Origin: Rubrobacter sp.
GTDB taxonomy: Bacteria > Actinomycetota > Rubrobacteria > Rubrobacterales > Rubrobacteraceae
Assembly (NCBI GenBank): GCA_013695335.1
Contig: JACDAR010000181.1
Span: forward strand, 1-10,031
Reading direction: 5' to 3'
Length of the DNA stretch: 10,031 nt
Shown here: one piece after another, positions 6,553 through 10,031 of the stretch
How the letters are laid out: each line of letters opens with the position of its first letter
Position numbering within the stretch: the first letter of the stretch is position 1
The notes under the pieces: model-generated
Told to the model about the DNA's origin: nothing
Database searches by the model: none
The model's input: the letters and a program-made list of their open reading frames with translations, nothing else
Program-made: the position numbers and the translations under genes

Positions 6553-8793
6553 ATGGAGATTCTGCGTGTCGAAGGCTATCCGAAGGCTGTACCTGCCGTA
6601 ACCATCTCTTCGCTCATAGCGAAGGTGGCTGCGTATGGGCCGGAAGGCGTGGAGGAGCTGCTCGCGGAAGCCTACGGTACGGCGCACCGCGCGCACCGGG
6701 GGCAGACGCGCAAGAGCGGTGAGCCCTTCGTGTATCATCCGCTGGCGACCGCGGATATTCTCGCCGATCTCAGGCTGGACCCGACGACCATCGCGGCGGC
6801 GCTTCTGCACGACGTGCTCGAGGATACTGAGGTCACCCGCGACGAACTTGAAGAGAAGTTCGGCAGCGAGGTTACTGACATCGTTGATGGCGTCACCAAG
6901 CTGAAGCGTCTACCTTCGGGGAACCTGGAGGAGGCGCAGGCTGAGTCTCTGCGCAAGATGATCGTGGCGATGAGCCGCGACGTGCGCGTCATCATCATCA
7001 AACTGGCTGACAGGCTGCACAACATGCGCACGCTCGCCTACTTGAAGCGCGAAACGCAACTGAAGAAGGCGACGGAGACGCTTGAGATCTACGCTCCCCT
7101 GGCCCATCGGCTCGGTATCTATTCCGTGAAGTGGGAGCTCGAAGACCTGGCGTTCGCGACGCTGCATCCAAGGCGGTACGAGGAGATCAAACGCCTCGTT
7201 GCGGCCCGGCGCGCCGACCGCGAGGCGTTCATAAACGGCACGGCGGCTGAGTTGACGCGACGCCTCGAAGGCGCCAACGTCAAGGCCGAGGTGCGTGGGC
7301 GGGTCAAGCACTTCTACTCCATCTACAACAAGATGGTCCGGCGCAACAAGGAGTTCAACGAGATCTACGATCTGGCCGGCCTGCGCGTCGTGGTTGACTC
7401 GGTGCGCGACTGTTATGGGGCGCTAGGTGTCATCCACTCTCTGTGGAAGCCGATTCCGGGACGTTTCAAGGACTACGTGGCGATGCCGAAGTTCAACATG
7501 TACCAGTCCCTGCACACGACGGTGATGTCCATAGACGGGAAGCTGCTGGAGATCCAGATCCGCACCTCCGAGATGGAGACTACGGCGGAGTACGGTATCG
7601 CGGCGCACTGGATGTATAAGCACGGCCTCTCGGACAGGCAGGTTGACCGCCTGACGTGGCTAAAGAGCATGATGGAGTGGCAAAAGGAGACCACGGACGC
7701 GACGGAGTTCATGGAGTCCCTGAAGGGTGAGCTCGTCGCCGACGAGGTCTTCGTGTTCACGCCGAAGGGCGACGTGGTGAGCCTACCCGCCGGCGCCACT
7801 CCCATAGATTTTTCGTACCACGTCCACACCGAGGTCGGGCATCGCACCATCGGGGCGAAAGTGAATGGGCGCATCGTGCCGCTCGATTCCGAGCTCGTGT
7901 CCGGGGATCGGGTGGAGGTCATCACTGGCAAGTCGGTGGGGCCGAGTCGGGACTGGCTCTCCGTCGTGCAGAGCGGGCGTGCGAGAAACAAGATCCGCCA
8001 GTTCTTCAACAAGGCCGACCGCGAGGACAACGTCGCGCTCGGCCGCGAGAAGGTACTCACCCTACTCAAGAAACAGCGGATCGGGAAAGTTCCATCCGGC
8101 ATCCTTGAGGAAGTGGCAGAGAGTACCAACCACGATTCGCCAGACGACATGCTCGCGTCCGTGGGGGGTGGCGTGCTCTCCGCGGAAAACGTCGCCCACC
8201 GCATCGTAGAGCGAGTCAAGCCGAAGGAAGAGGAAGAGAAACCACAGCAGAAGGGCAGCCCGGCGCTCACCCCGCTGCCGCTACCTGACGCGGAAGGCGC
8301 GATCGACTCTGAGACCGGCGTGCGGGTTGTTGGTTCGAGCGGCATCCTCACGCGGCTCGCCCGCTGCTGCACGCCGATGCCTGGGGATGAGATCGCCGGG
8401 TACGTCTCGCTCGGGCGGGGCGTGGTCGTTCACGCGGCTGGCTGCGCCAACGTCAGGGCGCTCAAGGCCAGGGACCCAGAACGATTTACCGAGGTCGAAT
8501 GGGCGGTGGGCCGGGGGCAACTATTCACTGTCGAGTTGCTCGTCGAGGCGCTGGATCGGATGCACCTGCTCAAAGACATCACTGGAACGATTTCGGACGC
8601 TGGCGTGAACATCATCTCCGCGAGGGTGGATACCGTCGAGGACCGGACGGCGCTCAGTCGGTTCGCGTTCAGGGCGGGGAGCGTGCAGCACGTGGAGGAA
8701 GTGATACGTAAGATCCGGAGCATCCCCGACGTATACGACGTGCAACGTGTCGCCCGCGACGGAACGCCCATCGAACGCCAGGAGGCTACGTGA
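6553..8793 (+). CDS. rel: Bifunctional (p)ppGpp synthetase/hydrolase Rel (RelA/SpoT homologue)
   Basis: Rel makes and breaks the alarmone (p)ppGpp, linking uncharged tRNA on the ribosome to the stringent response. The 746-aa protein has the full long-RSH layout. The HD hydrolase domain (about 35-190) has intact metal ligands: His62 (YHP), His86-Asp87 (LLHDVLEDT) and Asp153 (LADRLHNMRT). The synthetase domain (about 245-355) contains GRFKDYVAMPK, NMYQSLHTTV, LEIQIRT and AEYGIAAHW. The RFKD motif (304-307) is the RxKD form typical of bifunctional enzymes rather than the ExDD form of synthetase-only RelA. A TGS domain (about 398-458), a helical region, a Cys-rich zinc-finger-like domain (Cys605, Cys606, His627, Cys631) and a C-terminal ACT domain (about 656-735) follow. 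A charged, Pro-rich linker lies at about 555-580. The ATG at 6553 has no ribosome-binding site but sits at the predicted transcription start. The stop overlaps the start of the next gene. Confidence 0.96.
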   Translation: MEILRVEGYPKAVPAVTISSLIAKVAAYGPEGVEELLAEAYGTAHRAHRGQTRKSGEPFVYHPLATADILADLRLDPTTIAAALLHDVLEDTEVTRDELEEKFGSEVTDIVDGVTKLKRLPSGNLEEAQAESLRKMIVAMSRDVRVIIIKLADRLHNMRTLAYLKRETQLKKATETLEIYAPLAHRLGIYSVKWELEDLAFATLHPRRYEEIKRLVAARRADREAFINGTAAELTRRLEGANVKAEVRGRVKHFYSIYNKMVRRNKEFNEIYDLAGLRVVVDSVRDCYGALGVIHSLWKPIPGRFKDYVAMPKFNMYQSLHTTVMSIDGKLLEIQIRTSEMETTAEYGIAAHWMYKHGLSDRQVDRLTWLKSMMEWQKETTDATEFMESLKGELVADEVFVFTPKGDVVSLPAGATPIDFSYHVHTEVGHRTIGAKVNGRIVPLDSELVSGDRVEVITGKSVGPSRDWLSVVQSGRARNKIRQFFNKADREDNVALGREKVLTLLKKQRIGKVPSGILEEVAESTNHDSPDDMLASVGGGVLSAENVAHRIVERVKPKEEEEKPQQKGSPALTPLPLPDAEGAIDSETGVRVVGSSGILTRLARCCTPMPGDEIAGYVSLGRGVVVHAAGCANVRALKARDPERFTEVEWAVGRGQLFTVELLVEALDRMHLLKDITGTISDAGVNIISARVDTVEDRTALSRFAFRAGSVQHVEEVIRKIRSIPDVYDVQRVARDGTPIERQEAT

Positions 8794-9368
8794 CCCAGAT
8801 CGAACAGGTCCCATTGGACTTCGGAGGCTTCGCGGTGAACGCCTACGTCATCCACGCCCCAGAAGGCGACATCATCGTAGACGCCGGGGCTGAGATCGAG
8901 AAGATACTGGCCGCCACCACGCAGCCCGTGGCCGCCATCCTCATTACCCACAACCACGCTGACCACATAAGCGCCCTCGACGAACTGCGCTCCGAGACAG
9001 GCGCTCCTGTGTACGCGCATCCCACGGATGCTGACGGGGCTGGGATCGAAGATTTCGAACCGCTCTCGGACGGCCAGGAATTGAGCCTCGCCGGTGAGAC
9101 TATGAAGGTACTTCACACGCCGGGTCATTCACCTGGATCCGTGACGTTCATAGTGGGTGAAGACCAGGTCGTTGGCGACCTCGTCCTGCCAGGCAGCGTG
9201 GGGCGTACCGACATCTCGGGCTCTTCGTGGGAGGAGATCGAGGTTTCCGTACGCAAGGTGATGCCGCACTGGACGCAAAACACGCGCCTCTATGCCGGGC
9301 ACGGGCCTGTGCTCTCCGCCGCCGAGGAGATCGAGAACAACCCGTACATCCCGCCGGTCGGCCTTTGA
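8790..9368 (+). CDS. Metallo-beta-lactamase-fold hydrolase (glyoxalase II-like, YcbL-type)
   Basis: This 192-aa single-domain enzyme has the full metal-binding set of the glyoxalase II-like branch: THNHADH (53-59, His54, His56, Asp58, His59), His113 in HTPGHSPGS, Asp130 in VVGDLVLPGS, and His171 in AGHGP. Such enzymes hydrolyse thioesters such as S-lactoylglutathione or related thiol adducts. The length matches the short YcbL-type enzymes that lack the glutathione-binding C-terminal domain of classical GloB, so the substrate is open. The GTG start overlaps the rel stop in a GTGA arrangement, with AGGAGG four bases upstream, so it is translationally coupled to rel. Similar small hydrolases occur between rel and hisS in other Gram-positive-type genomes, often together with dtd, which is missing here. 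Confidence 0.88.
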   Translation: MTQIEQVPLDFGGFAVNAYVIHAPEGDIIVDAGAEIEKILAATTQPVAAILITHNHADHISALDELRSETGAPVYAHPTDADGAGIEDFEPLSDGQELSLAGETMKVLHTPGHSPGSVTFIVGEDQVVGDLVLPGSVGRTDISGSSWEEIEVSVRKVMPHWTQNTRLYAGHGPVLSAAEEIENNPYIPPVGL

Positions 9369-10031
9369 GTTTTCGTCGTCCGAGGGGTACCTACGACGCT
9401 TTTCCGGTCGGCGCCGGACAGAACAGGGACCCACACGAGCGGCCCGAGCTGTGGACCTTCGTGGAGGGCGTTGCCCGGGACTACTTCCGCCGGTACCACT
9501 ACGATGAGATCCGGACTCCGATCTTCGAGGAAGCCGGCCTTTTCTCCAAGAGCGCGGGCGAGACCTCGGACATCGTCGTGCAGAAGGAGATGTTCGCCTT
9601 CACGGACAACGGGGAGCGGGAGCTGGCGCTGCGTCCCGAGGGCACGCCCGGAGCGATCCGAGCTTACGTGGAGCACGGGCTGTACAAGCTCGCCCAGCCG
9701 ATCAAACTCTGGTACATGGGACCGATGTTCCGCCAGGAGCGCCAGCAGCGAGGCCGATACCGTCAGCACACCCAGATCGGGGTTGAAGTCCTCGGATCGG
9801 ACGACCCTCTCACCGACGTGGAGGTCATCGCGCTGCTCTACGACATCCACCGCGCCGTCGGGGTGCGTGATGAAGTAGTCCACCTCAACAACCTGGGAGA
9901 TATGGAGACTCGTCGTCGCTACGTTCCCGAGCTGAGGGAATACCTCCGCAGGCATGTGTCCGACCTCGATCCCGACGCCGTGGCCCGTCTGGAAACCAAC
10001 CCGCTGCGGACCTTCGATTCCAAGAGCAAAG
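9365..10031 (+). CDS. hisS: Histidine-tRNA ligase (HisRS), 3'-truncated by window end
   Basis: HisRS charges tRNA-His with histidine. About 222 codons are visible, and the frame is open to the window edge. The class II catalytic core is clear: RRPRGTYD at the N-terminus, IRTPIFEEAGLF (49-60), GETSDIVVQKEMF (65-77), LALRPEGT (87-94), motif 2 as MGPMFRQER (118-126) and GRYRQHTQIGVEVLG (130-144). NPLRTFDSKSK closes the visible part. No ATG or GTG lies ahead of the conserved RGTYD in this frame, so the TTG at 9365-9367 is the likely start. It overlaps the preceding stop as TTGA, and there is no good ribosome-binding site, which suggests re-initiation by ribosomes finishing the hydrolase. Compared with common HisRS sequences, there is an extra stretch of about ten residues near 14-29, and motif 2 departs from the usual ERPQ and RQFHQ. 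Confidence 0.93.
   Translation, partial: MSFRRPRGTYDAFPVGAGQNRDPHERPELWTFVEGVARDYFRRYHYDEIRTPIFEEAGLFSKSAGETSDIVVQKEMFAFTDNGERELALRPEGTPGAIRAYVEHGLYKLAQPIKLWYMGPMFRQERQQRGRYRQHTQIGVEVLGSDDPLTDVEVIALLYDIHRAVGVRDEVVHLNNLGDMETRRRYVPELREYLRRHVSDLDPDAVARLETNPLRTFDSKSK

Noticed and set aside
7473..8372. A 299-aa open frame on the minus strand inside rel.
   Set aside because: It is antisense to the TGS and linker regions of a clear Rel protein. Its translation is Ser/Thr/Arg-rich without recognisable domains, typical of a shadow frame in GC-rich coding DNA.
9290..9955. A 221-aa minus-strand frame across the hydrolase/hisS junction.
   Set aside because: It is antisense to well-conserved HisRS motifs and shows no family features of its own.
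1..10031. Search by eye for CRISPR arrays, insertion sequences, tRNA/rRNA genes or a defence cassette.
   Set aside because: No regular direct repeats, terminal inverted repeats, transposase-like frames or tRNA-like folds were seen. The genes are housekeeping apart from one APH-family kinase.

Overview
This window looks like chromosomal housekeeping DNA from a GC-rich bacterium, most likely a deep-branching actinobacterium of the Rubrobacter type. That placement is an inference from three things: high GC, frequent GTG/TTG starts with little or no leader, and the gene order tgt / secD-secF / rel / hisS. It was not checked against any database. Nothing here looks like a mobile element, CRISPR array, tRNA or rRNA.

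Layout. The window opens inside tgt (tRNA-guanine transglycosylase, + strand), which runs to 816 and carries an apparent one-base frameshift at a G run near 139-143. Tail to tail with it, sharing a CTAG palindrome as overlapping stop codons, is a minus-strand kinase of the APH(6)/hydroxyurea phosphotransferase family (813-1736). A 198-bp divergent region (1737-1934) follows. On the minus strand it holds a promoter candidate and a leader able to fold over the kinase ribosome-binding site; on the plus strand it holds a promoter candidate for secD. Then come secD (1935-3410) and secF (3414-4322), 3 nt apart. yajC, which in many bacteria lies between tgt and secD, is absent here, and the kinase occupies its usual place. 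After an 86-nt gap come a small phasin-like protein (4409-4834) and an ABC1/UbiB/AarF-type kinase with two C-terminal membrane helices (4850-6517), 15 nt apart. A 35-nt gap carries an extended -10 promoter placed so that the rel transcript should begin at its ATG. Next is bifunctional Rel (6553-8793). A metallo-beta-lactamase-fold hydrolase (8790-9368) and hisS (from 9365, cut off by the window end) follow with 4-nt overlaps.

How the genes fit together. Four themes are present: tRNA modification (tgt), the proton-driven SecDF accessory of protein export, a phasin-like/UbiB pair of uncertain role, and an amino-acid-stress and tRNA-charging block (rel - hydrolase - hisS). In that last block the alarmone enzyme that responds to uncharged tRNA is translationally coupled to a tRNA synthetase.

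The most interesting signals are regulatory rather than a new protein system: the anti-Shine-Dalgarno hairpin in the kinase leader, the predicted leaderless rel mRNA, and a possible seven-codon leader peptide ahead of the phasin-like gene. The tgt frameshift deserves a read-level check, because a single missing G would explain it.
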